Shown here in pieces: positions 1 through 10,007 of a stretch of 64,000 bases of DNA. Location: assembly GCF_033807715.1 (NCBI RefSeq), contig NC_084591.1:27376090-27440089 (forward strand). The letters run 5' to 3'. Within the stretch, counting starts at the first letter, position 1. Every line of letters begins with the position of its first letter. The notes beneath the pieces are model-generated. The model was not told the origin of the DNA. It did not search any database and saw nothing but the letters and a program-made list of their open reading frames with translations. Source of the stretch: Cololabis saira (taxonomy: Eukaryota; Chordata; Actinopteri; Beloniformes; Belonidae). The position numbers and the translations under genes are program-made.

Positions 1-163
1 CACCTGGAGTTTTACAGACTTCCAAAAGTTATCACAAATCAGGGAGATACTTGCCGAAACTTATCAGAAGAAAAGAGACGTCTGTGGCTTGCTGCACTGA
101 AACAGAACTTCACGGGCAAGAATCTTGACAACATTCGTGTTTGTTCTTCACATTTATTGTCAG
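1..163 (+). CDS. THAP-domain exon, 5'-truncated by the window edge
   Basis: Frame 1 is open from base 1 to a GT donor at 164-165 (context CAG|GTAAGT). The translation carries the second half of a THAP zinc-finger domain: an FYRLPKV block, a run of charged residues, RRLWLAAL, and RVCSSH, which supplies the last Cys and His of the C2CH zinc site. The first two cysteines would lie upstream of the window. THAP domains bind DNA and occur both in host regulators and in fish transposon-derived proteins. Given the repeat-rich surroundings I cannot tell which this is. No following exon is recognisable downstream on the plus strand. Confidence 0.6.
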
Positions 164-283
164 GTAAGTGAAAAATAAATATAATAATATAATAATCTAC
201 TGTATATTTAGCGTTATTGCTCGCCATGATTTATTCATTTCATAGCCTTACAACAGAGTTTCTCAAACTAAATTTCTAGCACC

Positions 284-535
284 CTACTCTGCCAGTGTAC
301 AAATGGGGGTCCATTTGGTAAAAAAAATGAGGTAATTCACGATGTCAGGATATTTAATCGTTGGCAGAATAGTCGGGTCATCCGTGGTCCACGTTGTTTG
401 CTCCAGCTCGTATGGATCATGGCCACCTAAAAGGTTTAATTTCTCTTTATACCTCGCCCTTTCTGGAGGACCAAGTCCTTCCCGGTATCTGGTATCTTCC
501 CCACGTTTTGCCGAGGTTTTCCGTGGTTTTGACAT
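284..535 (-). pseudogene. N-terminal fragment of a fish transposon-type protein
   Basis: An 83-residue minus-strand reading frame starts with a basic segment (MSKPRKTSAKRGEDTRY), followed by an acidic segment with W..DDP and the block YPDIVNYLIF. From memory, this order resembles the start of the uncharacterised fish proteins that combine THAP and YqaJ-like nuclease domains in mobile elements, but I cannot verify it here. Composition is protein-like and the frame is followed by repeat DNA. It runs opposite to the THAP exon at 1-163, so the two may come from different elements. Function is not assigned. Confidence 0.35.
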
Positions 536-664
536 GGTAAAATTTTACATGTTAGCCGCTTTGTTGTTGTTGTTCAACCTCCAGCCCTCCACAGCCTCCA
601 CTCTGCCTACAAATAATCCTGCCGCTATGGCTGCCGGGTCGCGGTACCGCCCATTTCGTGACGT

Positions 665-925
665 CGGTGAAAACCCTCTATACCTCTCCACTGACTGCGA
701 CCACTCCCTTTCCCCCTCCCTTTAGGGGCGCAGTCAGCTATGTAACCTAGGGCATGCCCAGAGTGAATAAAAGCAAGGGGAGCAGCAGAGACGAGTTAGA
801 GTAGGTTTGAGATTTTACACGTCTCGACTGCTCTCCTTGCGCAAGTAAGTACTTATTATGTGTGTCTCTTTTGTCTCCAGAAAGTTTGATGATATGAATG
901 TTAAGTGTGTGAACCTAACAGAACT
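665..925 (+). repeat. Dispersed repeat, copy 1 (inverted relative to 4080-4295)
   Basis: This stretch, from the GACTGCGACCACTCCC segment through GAATAAAAGCAAGG to CCTAACAG, is a diverged reverse complement of 4080-4295. The order of landmarks (a CCCTTTAGGGGCGCAGTCAG block, a TATA-like/AATAAA segment, TTTGTCTCCAGA, CCTAACA end) suggests a solo LTR of about 250 bp, but I could not find flanking target duplications. The two copies lie on opposite sides of the fold-back element. Confidence 0.45.
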
Positions 926-1725
926 ATAGCCCTGAATTTAATGGCATAATCCCCAGCAGACTTATCACATAAATGCCAGAGCTGGTTCTAAACAAAAAAC
1001 GGTATATTTTGAGAAAATGACTTTCCCATTGATTGCCCACAGTCAGACTGTGCTCTATGGGCAGAAATATGTGCCACTAGAAACTGAATTTGAATCATTT
1101 ATATTTGAATTTGAATTGCTCAACTTGAATAATTGCATTAAAAAACTGAATCTGAATCACATAATTTGAATTTGTATTGTTTAATTTGAATCATTGCATT
1201 GAAAAACTGAATCTACATTCCGAAAAACTGAATCTACATTCCGAAAAACTGAATCTACATTCAGCTCTCACAATTCAAATTCAGTTCTTGAAATTCAATT
1301 TCAATTCTACTGTGCCAGACATCCGGGTCCTCTGGAGGAACAGCAATCGAGTGCAGATACAAAGAACTCGGGTATCAGTCACGTGACGTTTTTTGTTGTC
1401 AGCGCCATCTTGAGGACCGACCGGGGACATGTGTTTAATGCGTGTGTTTTATAATAGATCCATGGTTTAATGGTGCCTGTACTGCTTAAACAACCTTAAC
1501 TTGCTCAATTCTCAACAGATTTTCAAACAGTTTGGTTTGTTATGAACGTCAGAGATGTAGTTATGACACTGCATACTTGTGAATAATTATAAACATTGAA
1601 AAACGTACTTTTGTATGAAAATAACAAGAAACAGATAGCTATGACATGGTATTTATATTAAATGAACATTTCTATAGTATTCTTAGTAATATTTATATTT
1701 ACATTATAACACATATATGATTACC

Positions 1726-1730
<5 letters not shown>

Positions 1731-1794
<64 letters not shown>
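1731..1794. repeat. (AT)n microsatellite in the fold-back core
   Basis: About 30 uninterrupted AT units at the inner edge of the left arm of the fold-back element. A second, longer tract lies at 1954-2035. Confidence 0.9.
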
Positions 1795-1798
<4 letters not shown>

Positions 1799-1951
1799 AC
1801 TACATTATAACATGTTTATATATTATTACATTATGATGTTTTTATATTATGACATAATGTGTGTATTATATGTGTATATGTGTACATTATAACATGTGTG
1901 TGTGTGTATATATATATGTTATAATGTAATAATATAAATACATGTTATGTC

Positions 1952-1953
<2 letters not shown>

Positions 1954-2035
<82 letters not shown>
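1954..2035. repeat. (AT)n microsatellite in the fold-back core
   Basis: About 40 AT units at the inner edge of the right arm. Together with the tract at 1731-1794 it forms the AT-rich loop region of the inverted repeat. Confidence 0.9.
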
Positions 2036-2039
<4 letters not shown>

Positions 2040-2849
2040 CATGTTATAAGGTAATAATATATGTGATAATGTAAATATAAATATTACTAAGAATACTATA
2101 GAAATGTTCATTTAATATAAATACCATGTCATAGCTATCTGTTTCTTGTTATTTTCATACAAAAGTACGTTTTTCAATGTTTATAATTATTCACAAGTAT
2201 GCAGTGTCATAACTACATCTCCGACGTTCATAACAAACCAAACTGTTTGAAAATCTGTTGAGAATTGAGCAAGTTAAGGTTGTTTAAGCAGTACAGGCAC
2301 CATTAAACCATGGATCTATTATAAAACACACGCATTAAACCGTTTCTATAATACATCCATGCATTAAACACATGTCCCCGGTCGGTCCTCAAGATGGCGC
2401 TGACAACAAAAAACGTCACGTGACTGATACCCGAGTTCTTTGTATCTGCACTCGATTGCTGTTCCTCCAGAAGACCCGGATGTCTGGCACAGCAGAATTG
2501 AAATTGAATTTCAAGAACTGAATTTGAATTGTGAGAGCTGAATGTAGATTCAGTTTTTCGGAATGTAGATTCAGTTTTTCAATGCAATGATTCAAATTAA
2601 ACAATACAAATTCAAATTATGTGATTCAGATTCAGTTTTTTAATGCAATTATTCAAGTTGAGCAATTCAAATTCAAATATAAATGATTCAAATTCAGTTT
2701 CTATGATTCAAATTCAGTTTCTAGTGGCACATATTTCTGCCCATAGTGCTCTACCATTGCCCCGACTATAACCCACTTGCAGAATGTGTTATTAAAAACC
2801 CGCTTATACATATGAAAAAACAAAGCAGCGCAACATAGAATTCAGTCGA

Positions 2850-3092
2850 CATCAGGAGGAAGAGAGGAGAAGGTGTCCATCTTTAAGTTCCTGGGTGTTC
2901 ACATCTGCCAAATTGATAATGGCAGCCCATAAGGTCTCGCTGCAACAGCGGGACCTGAAACATTGTGAAGAATATTACACTTCCTCTCCACCGCTGCCAT
3001 CTGGCAGAAACTATAGAGCTATAAAGACTCTCAGTCCCAGATTCAGGAAAAGCCTCTATCCGGCAGCCATGACTGAAGTGAACTTTCACTGA
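2850..3092 (+). pseudogene. Non-LTR retrotransposon fragment (end of RT region and C-terminus)
   Basis: Translation of the plus strand gives EKVSIFKFLGVHI, the post-palm block of LINE reverse transcriptases. After an internal deletion and a frame change comes a C-terminal block with LPSGRNYRAIK and RFRKSLYPAAMTEVN, typical of the final part of many fish LINE ORF2 proteins. It ends at a stop at about 3090. The segment is 5'-truncated and internally deleted, so it is dead. Clade is not certain. Confidence 0.6.
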
Positions 3093-3592
3093 CCCCTCCC
3101 AAATTCCCCCAGTACCATTACAGCTGAATTGAATTATTGTGCGTGTGCTATAACACTGGCAGCAATTTATTTACTTTATTGACAGGAACTGCGCGTGACT
3201 GTTTGGGCTTTCATTTTTTTAAATTTTTTGCAACAATTCTTAGTTTTGAAAGAAAATCAGTGCTGACATGAGATGGTTGGCACTTGGTCTTCCCTCCTCT
3301 CTTTACCCATTTCCTGTCTAGCTACTTTCAAAATAAAGGTCACTAGAACCACAAATAATCTAAAAACAAAACAAAAGAAACATGGCATCTGCATAAAGAC
3401 CGGTCTTATTACGTATGTTGTGTTCGGGTTACTTTTATTATATTATTCTGCTGTATTCCTCAGTGCCAACGGCGTAATGAAAAGCCAGGAAGATTTTACC
3501 TTAAATTGTAGAAAGGTTCACAAAATATATTTCATTCTGGGGGCAGTTTGTGGATTTAACTGCAAGAAGACCTATCTAAAGTATAACTATGC
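3093..3592. other. Intergenic stretch with no recognisable feature
   Basis: This is AT-rich sequence with short open frames only. I see no protein similarity, inverted repeat ends or RNA gene. Confidence 0.5.
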
Positions 3593-3596
3593 TTAA

Positions 3597-3918
3597 AGGT
3601 ATTGTGACATAATTTTTAACATGCTTTTAACACTATTAAAAGTCTTGGCCAATATCCCTCAAATGTGTCTAAAAAGGTGTAACAAGAAAAACTTCACTTC
3701 AGTACTCCATGCCTGGCTTTTTCATGACGGTGTTTTTTGCGCAGTGAAAAATGCGTCCTTTTCCCCCTTTCCTGTCAATCATTGCCCCGCTCCTCCTCCC
3801 AACCCCCCCACAATACACTGAATGTTAAAAGTTCGTTTTTTTTGGGTGTAATTGATGTCAAGACACCCAACAAAACACAAAAAATCAAGAAAAATGTGTT
3901 TTTCATGTCACAATCCCT
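3597..3918. mobile_element. TTAA-flanked MITE (piggyBac-like), short form
   Basis: The element is flanked by TTAA at 3593-3596 and 3919-3922. Its ends are inverted: AGGTATTGTGACAT on the left and ATGTCACAATCCCT on the right. TTAA duplication is the signature of the piggyBac superfamily. The outer parts match the 817-bp element at 8102-8918, of which this looks like an internally deleted relative. It encodes nothing. Confidence 0.7.
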
Positions 3919-4079
3919 TTAAGAGGAGGGTTATCTTTGAACTGTGTTATTGAAACGGTATCATCTAGTTAGTACACACACTCTGTGGTCTATGTCTATG
4001 TAAATATGGTGTATGTTCTTGTCCTTGAGAAGTCCCTGTCCTTTGTTGTTGTTGATTCTTGTTGTCTGTGTTTCTATGG

Positions 4080-4295
4080 GCGCAGCATGGGTGTTAGGTT
4101 TAGGCACGTAACATTTGTATCATCAAACTCTCTGGAGACAAAGAAAGACACAAACACGATTAGAATTTACTTGCAAGGAGAGCAATCGAGATTTGTCTCT
4201 GCTGCTTCCTTGCTTTTATTTACTCTGGGTGTACCCTAGTTTACAGAGCTGACTGCGCCCCTAAAGGGAGGGGGAAAGGGAGTGGTTGCAGTCAG
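4080..4295 (-). repeat. Dispersed repeat, copy 2 (inverted relative to 665-925)
   Basis: Diverged reverse complement of 665-925, running from GTGTTAGGTTTAGG through TCTCTGGAGACAAAG and the GGGCGCAGTCAG-like block to CACTCCCTTTCCC on the opposite strand. Probably the same solo LTR family; target duplication not found. Confidence 0.45.
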
Positions 4296-4419
4296 TGGAC
4301 AGTCAATGGACAGGTATAGATTGTTCTTGTTTACCAACAAGAAGTTTCCTCTTCTCTGCAGATTTCTGCTTTATGCTGACAATCAGGAAACTTCTTGTAC
4401 AGCACTTTTTAATCACTTA

Positions 4420-5532
4420 CAGTTTTTCTCGATCGTTTTGGCCCATTTCTCCGTTCACAGTTTACTTTTTCAAAACAGCTCACACAAAGTCCTTAACAGA
4501 AGCTGAAATAACCAAAACACTTTATGATGTTTGCAGAATGACACCACTTTCTGAAAACTTGTCACACATCCCTCAAAACCAAACTTTTCCATCAAAACCT
4601 ACAATTTTTTCTCAATTGAACATGTGTGTTTTCTCATTTATTTAACAATGGATAACAAAATTGAAACCACAGCTATCAATATCAACTTTTGTTCAACACC
4701 CTCATAGTATTGACTATTTTACAACTGACAACATACTACAATTTGGGTTTTGTATTGAGCACTCTAACTTAGTTATAAAACTTAGAAATATACTGTCACA
4801 GAGTATTTACAGTAAAATCAGAAAATGTGTATACAGTAAAATATTGTAGATCTGTTTTTGTATTTCTTACGTAAGTACCTGTCAACACCATTGATTTACA
4901 TTTGTTCTACTGTGTACAAAATGTCAAGATTCTGACAGAAAAATATTTATTGCAGTACTTGTCACATGCACATACTGTAAGCAATCAAAATGACAGGGTT
5001 CAATATGCAGTACAACAAAGGTCAATTCTCAAAGAAAGTACTGTAAATGAAACACAATGAAATGAAACCCTGTAAATATGAAAAAAATAAAAATACAGGA
5101 AAATTACGCATTGTCGACACGGGCCTGACGATCAGGCCACATGTCCTCGTCCACGTCCTCCTCCATCCATGCTTGGTGTCAACTTCAAGCTATCGACCTC
5201 TTTGATAGGTTGAGGACTACTTGCTTTGTTTTGCAAAGAGAGTTCACACAGGTGCTGATCATTTTTAGAATTGAGAGAGCAGTTCCAATTGGCTGCTACA
5301 AAGTGTCTGCAATGTGTTGCCATGGTAAATCAGTTAGGTTTTGTGTCTCTTTGTGAGAAGTGTGTTAACTGTTTTGAAAAGTGTATTAAAAGTCAAAGAA
5401 AATTGTGTGAAAGCAATGAGAAATAGTTAACTGATTCGCCAGAGAGGACTCTTGCTGTGCAAAGAAGGTGTGAGCATTAGATAAAGTTGACCCATGATGT
5501 GCAAAATGTGTCAAAGCAATCGAGAAAAACTG
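4420..5532. mobile_element. TA-flanked inverted-repeat DNA element (Tc1/mariner-like, non-coding)
   Basis: The ends are inverted: CAGTTTTTCTCGATCGTTTTG on the left and the complement of CAGTTTTTCTCGATTGCTTTG on the right. Dinucleotide TA lies on both sides (4418-4419 and 5533-5534), the usual target of the Tc1/mariner superfamily. The 1.1 kb interior has no transposase reading frame that I recognise, so it is a non-autonomous or decayed copy. The short open frames inside it are not convincing genes. Confidence 0.65.
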
Positions 5533-5681
5533 TAACACAGCATTGTTTTATCAGTGTGTCACAGGCATAAGCAAGTTATCATACGTTCTGTTAATAGCGA
5601 GCATGATAACTTACTACAATTATTCCAACAATGGGTTAAAGCCCAACCCGAATTTCCCACACGAGGGTCAATAAAGTGTAT

Positions 5682-7505
5682 TGTAGCGTCCGCCAGGACG
5701 TGTCGGAAGGACGAGCGAAGCGTTAGCCAATTTAACAGTTTATTACCTGTTACAGAATGGGTTACTGTTGGCCGTAACCACGCCAAAACAACAAAAACCC
5801 CACTGAACTCATTCAACTGCCAACGATCAGTTAAAGTATTTCCTTCATATTCACAATATTCTCTCTCCATATCAATCTGGCTTCAGGAAACAACACAGCA
5901 CAACTACAGCCACTCTCAAACTCACCAATGGCATAATAGACTGGCTGGACCGTAAGAAACTTTGTACAGCTCTTTTTGTTGACCTTTCCAAGGCCGTCGA
6001 CACAGTCGATCATTCTATTCTGAAGCAACGACTGCTTGACATAGGTTTATCCGAGCAGGCCGTTGGTTGGTTTGATAATTATTTGTCTAATAGAAAACAA
6101 TGTGTTCACTTCGAAGGCACCTCATCCAGACTGTTAAATGTTACCACCGGTGTGCCTCAGGGCTCAGTTCTGGGACCCATTTTGTTCGTTATTTATGTAA
6201 ATACACTGGGCAGAAACATCCCAAATGCCAAATTTCATTTTTATGCTGATGACACAGTTATATATTGTTGTGGCTCCACTCTTGCCGAGGCTCTGGGCAA
6301 CTTACAGACTGCTTTTAACCTCATGGAAAGTCAGCTCATTGAACTAAGACTTGTCCTAAACGCTGCTAAAACCAAATTGATGATATTTTCCAATGGCAGG
6401 AAAGTACCTGTGTCTCCCCCTAGAATTTTGTCCTTACTAGGTTGTGAGATTGAACTTGTGACCTGTTACAAGTATCTAGGCATTTTAATCGATGATCGGC
6501 TTTCTTTTAAACCACATGTAGAAAACCTGGTAAAAAGATTACGACTGAAACTGGGATTTTTTTTTATTTTTTTTTTTCCGTCACAGATCTTGTTTTTCTT
6601 TTTCTACCAGGAAAAAGCTGGTTGGTGCCACTTTCCTCCCTGTACTTGATTATGGCGATCTCCTTTATATGTATGCCCCTGCAAATTGCCTACGCTCACT
6701 GGACACTGTGTATCATGGTGCCTTAAGGTTTGTTACTGGATGTAAAGCCCTTACTCACCACTGCACTCTATATGCCCGAGTTGAATGGCCATCATTAGCA
6801 GCACGGCACCTTATTCATTGGCATATTTTTATTTACAAAGCTGGGCCTGCTCCCCCACTATTTACGTAACTACCGTATTTCTCCAAATTCCAGAGCAACT
6901 ACCACCTACGTTCCAACGAGTTTTATTTACTAAATGTGCCTAAAGTTAACTCAGAACTTGGTAAGCACTGCTTTAAGTATGCTGCACCTGTTGCCTGGAA
7001 TGCACTGCAAAAAACTCTAAAGCTAAAGGAGCTCATCAACCTTGGAGCTCTGAAAACTCGTGTTAGAGAAATTGGAGCAGCTTCATATCGTACTTGTTTC
7101 TGTTTTTAATGTGAATCCAGAGCCTTAGCCCTGTTCCCCCTTGAAATGTATTTTATCTGTGTGTTGTCATTTCTATGCCTTGCAATTGTTGTTTTGTTGT
7201 GTGACTTGTGTCTGCAATTGTAACTTCTTTTATGCTGCTGTCTTGGCCAGGCTTCCCTTGGAAAAGAGGTCATTGTGTCTCAACGGGACCGACCTGGTTA
7301 AATAAAGGCAAATAAACTGCCGCTCTACTGCCGCTCAACAGCCGTGCTTCTCACAGCGAGCTCAGCCAACCGCCACAAGCACGCGCACACTCACAACTCC
7401 CGTGTTTACCCCGCCCTTACCTGCTCTCTACCCACAGGCCTAACATCCAACAGAACATCTGAACATGACAACATTATACAGGAACATTACTGCAGGGTCG
7501 CTACA
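5682..7505 (-). mobile_element. Solo LTR (minus orientation) split by a LINE
   Basis: The outer boundaries are TGTAGCG (5682) and CGCTACA (ending 7505), the TG...CA inverted ends of an LTR. A 4-bp duplication GTAT lies on both sides (5678-5681 and 7506-7509). Removing the LINE at 5822-7314 leaves an LTR of a few hundred bases with no internal retrotransposon genes. It is therefore a solo LTR into which a LINE later jumped. A Ty3/Gypsy origin is plausible but not proven. Confidence 0.6.
5822..7314 (+). pseudogene. 5'-truncated L2-like LINE: reverse transcriptase fragment
   Basis: Plus-strand translation, with frame breaks, shows the RT palm blocks in order: FVDLSKAVDTVDHS (A), GVPQGSVLGPILF (B), FYADDTVIY (C, catalytic Asp pair) and YKYLGILIDDRLSFKPH. 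A C-terminal region to about 7108 includes APVAWNALQ. The 3' end is the LINE tail ending in GGTTAAATAAAGGCAAATAA. A 7-bp duplication AACTGCC flanks it (5815-5821, 7315-7321). A T-rich insertion near 6557-6610 and several stops or shifts make it dead. Motif A reads AVDTVDH rather than the usual AFDTVDH. L2 or a related clade is inferred from the tail and motifs. Confidence 0.75.
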
Positions 7506-7509
7506 GTAT

Positions 7510-8097
7510 CTTATCGTATCTGATCCAACACTTATTGTGAATTTTGGAAGATTAATGAGTGCTAACAATTGCTTTTTTTTAATTGTTATAAACAATAGTA
7601 AATTAACCCTCTGAATCCGTAACAGTTTTATTCAGAGTAAAAGGAATGTTGTTACCAACAACATTCAGTACCCCTTGTTTCTTGGAACTATAACATGAAG
7701 TATACCTTCTGTGTGTGGTTTCTAATTTCAGATTTTCTACTATTTTAGAAAGTCTACTATTTAACTCACGGTTAAATCAAGTCTTTCAGTGATTTGTTTT
7801 CAAGGAATGTGACCTGTGTGGTCTTGAATGCATTTTATAGTTAATCATTTTCTTCATTGCAGCAATGCAATATAAGCTTTTGAAAAACTCTCATGGCCTC
7901 CTATTTCTGGTCAGACTTCCATGTTTCTCCGTGAGATCAAATCTGACAAAGTCACAATAGAATATCACTTCAGTACTCAAAGTCTGACCAACATTCCTAT
8001 ATTGAACTGTTGGCTGTGAATTTCTGATTCTTCTTAGCAACCGTAACGCGATCCAGGGAGAGAGCGTATGTCACCTCCCAGAGCCTCAAGATTGCCT
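7510..8097. other. Stretch with no recognisable feature
   Basis: AT-rich sequence between the split LTR and the TTAA element. No coding potential, inverted ends or RNA gene seen. Confidence 0.5.
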
Positions 8098-8540
8098 TTA
8101 AAGGTATTGTGACATCATTTTTAACATGCTTTTAACACTATTAAAAGTCTTGGCCAACATCCCTCAAATGTGTCTAAAAGAGTGTAACAAGAAAAACTTC
8201 ACTCTAGTACTCTTTTTCTGGCTTTTTATTACAGTGTTTTTTTGCGCCGTGAAAAATGCTTCCTTTCCCCCCTTTCCTGTCAATCATTGCTCCGCTCCTC
8301 CTCCAAACCTCCTCCTCCTCCAGCCATACGCTCACAGCGGCGTCGGAGAGTTAAGCCGGGAGCGACAGGCGAAGCATGCACGGAAAAGCAGGAGGGCGAA
8401 CCACAGCAAACAATCATAAAAATAAAGGCATGCAAGCAGCACTGCCCCCTTATCTTAAGTCCAGTCAGTGGCCGCGGGTCTTCTTAGCAGTTTTCCTCTG
8501 GTGATTAGAACAAAAGAGGCTCTAAACAGCTCCGTGTTAA

Positions 8541-8670
8541 GCCTCATTTATGGTTCCGCGTTAAATCGACGCAGAGCCCTACGCCGTAGGGTTCAGCGTA
8601 TGGTGCGCGTCGCCGCGTAACCCTACGCCGTAGGGTCTGCGTCGGTGTAACGCAGAACCATAAATCAGCC
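8541..8670. mobile_element. Palindromic GC-rich MITE nested in the TTAA element
   Basis: The left end CATTTATGGTTCCGCGTTA and right end AACGCAGAACCATAAAT are inverted. The interior repeats CCCTACGCCGTAGGG twice in hairpin-forming order. The same family is present at 58906-59238. Target duplication is not clear, so the boundaries are approximate. Confidence 0.6.
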
Positions 8671-8729
8671 TTTATGGTGCACTGGAGAGGAGCGGAGGCA
8701 GGGAGCTGGGTGGAGGGGGCGGTGATTTA

Positions 8730-8753
8730 GCGGATCGTTACGTAACGATCCGC
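8730..8753. repeat. 24-bp perfect palindrome
   Basis: GCGGATCGTTAC followed directly by its reverse complement GTAACGATCCGC, with no spacer. It lies inside the long TTAA element and could be a protein-binding dyad or chance. Confidence 0.7.
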
Positions 8754-9048
8754 CACCAAACCACATGCGCCGTTTTTGCACAGTTATGCGGAAAATCCCA
8801 GAAAGCACACAATACACTGAATGTTAAAAGTTCGTTGTTTTTTGGGTGTAATTGATGTCAAGACACCCAACAAAACACAAAAAATCAAGAAAAATGTGTT
8901 TTTCATGTCACAATCCCTTTAAAGCATCGTTGGTATGTTTTTAATTTGCATTTGTGTATGACTTTGATGCTGAAAGATATTCGGGTTATTATCTGGTTAT
9001 AAATGTTACATAATCAACAACATTTCTCTGTTAAGGTAAATAGTAACC

Positions 9049-9086
9049 TGACGTCACTCTGACGTCACTCTGACGTTACTCTGACG
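9049..9086. repeat. 11-bp tandem repeat with two perfect CRE motifs
   Basis: Four tandem units of the type CTGACGTCACT. The first two contain the perfect cAMP-response palindrome TGACGTCA (9049-9056 and 9060-9067), exactly 11 bp apart. The last two units are degenerate. No promoter or gene is seen next to it. Confidence 0.6.
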
Positions 9087-9089
9087 GAC

Positions 9090-9735
9090 TGTACTATATA
9101 ATTTAAGTCTACCTTTGTATTGTATTGTATATTTGTTCTAAATAGATTGTATTCTATTCTGTTTTCCTAGTTTTACCCTACTTCATCGTATGAACCATAA
9201 AAGTTCAAAGGAACTTGTCTCCATGGTTTGCTTTGAAGAGGAGTTATCTGACTGTTGACCCTGGCAAGGCGTTGGGGGAGAACAGTACATTATCAATCAA
9301 CTGAAAACTTTTCATTTTAGATAGGGAAACCAGATCTCCCGGAATAAACCAAATAAACTAATCTTCAAAAAAAAAAAAATCCTTACAGGAAGTGAAAAAT
9401 ATCAAATGTCCTCCCCAAGGTCTACCATAAAGAATTTAAACTGTTGGCAAATGTTGATCAAAATAAACTGACGTATGCTTATTGGTGGGGCCCTGTTAGT
9501 TTATTGTTCATTGAAGCATTTTCATTATGTACCAATTGCTACAATTACACAGAAAGTTTTGAGTTTTTAAGGAAATGGTTACAACTTCATGTTGACTCAA
9601 CAACAGCAGAAGATATTTTTTAAGGCTTTTCGTATCACTGAAAAACATCTGGTAATTTTCCTTTTCTTTTTTTTCTGGCATTTATCTCACATTTAAGAAA
9701 GTTTGTTACAGCATGATCATAAATTGGATCACTTT
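9090..9735. other. Stretch with no recognisable feature
   Basis: AT-rich sequence without coding potential. A polypyrimidine run ends in a plus-strand AG at 9650-9710, but no plausible plus-strand exon follows. Confidence 0.45.
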
Positions 9736-9737
9736 GT

Positions 9738-9977
9738 TCAATTGCTGCCTCCATCCACAAATGTTCTGAGAAGGTCATCCATCAAGGCCCTGCTGATATC
9801 ATTAATGTTGTCCTCAACAGCCATGAACTCACGATCCGCTGCATCCACTTTAGCCACCACCAAGCATGATAGACATCTCCATATGTTTTTTGTGTCTGTT
9901 AAATGGATATCTTTGCTTTTCTTTGGAAATGTTGTTAGAAGCCGCAGAAGTAGAGCAGTTGACAGCTTGGTGGCCAT
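9738..9977 (-). CDS. Unrecognised 79-residue reading frame next to an LTR
   Basis: The minus-strand frame begins with an ATG in good context (purine at -3, G at +4) and ends at a TGA. Its composition is balanced, with a basic LLTTFPKKSK segment, two close cysteines (WRCLSCLVV) and an acidic C-terminal half (DNINDISRALMDDLLRTF). I do not recognise the family. A minus-oriented LTR lies just upstream at 10008-10465, so the frame could be transcribed from it. It could equally be a relic exon or a chance frame. Confidence 0.2.
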   Translation of the reverse strand: MATKLSTALLLRLLTTFPKKSKDIHLTDTKNIWRCLSCLVVAKVDAADREFMAVEDNINDISRALMDDLLRTFVDGGSN

Positions 9978-10007
9978 ACTTGTATCAGATACCTACCTAG
10001 CACCTGA

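Larger units (their letters stand above)
1056..2745. mobile_element. Fold-back (long inverted repeat) DNA element, 1.69 kb
   Basis: The whole segment is a giant inverted repeat. Left arm about 1056-1730 begins TATGGGCAGAAATATGTGCC; right arm about 2040-2745 is its near-exact reverse complement. The arms are joined by an AT-rich core. A 6-bp direct repeat GTGCTC lies immediately outside both ends (1050-1055 and 2746-2751), which marks a transposition event. The arms differ mainly by unit number: three versus two copies of a CTGAATCTACATTCCGAAAAA unit, an extra GAAACTGAATTTGAATCAT unit in the right arm, and a short insertion near 2340. There is no transposase. The short open frames in each arm are the same sequence read from both sides and are not genes. 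Superfamily is unknown. Confidence 0.8.
8102..8918. mobile_element. TTAA-flanked element (piggyBac-like), long form with nested MITE
   Basis: TTAA flanks both ends (8098-8101 and 8919-8922). The terminal inverted repeats match those of the 322-bp element at 3597-3918. The extra middle carries a GC-rich palindromic MITE (8541-8670) and a 24-bp perfect palindrome (8730-8753). No transposase is encoded; the open frames across the ends also occur in the short copy. Confidence 0.7.

Noticed and set aside
342..725. 127-residue plus-strand frame
   Set aside because: It overlaps the more protein-like minus-strand fragment and runs into LTR-like repeat; no motif is visible.
1177..2604. Two similar short proteins predicted on opposite strands
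   Set aside because: They are the same sequence in the two arms of the fold-back element and contain simple repeats.
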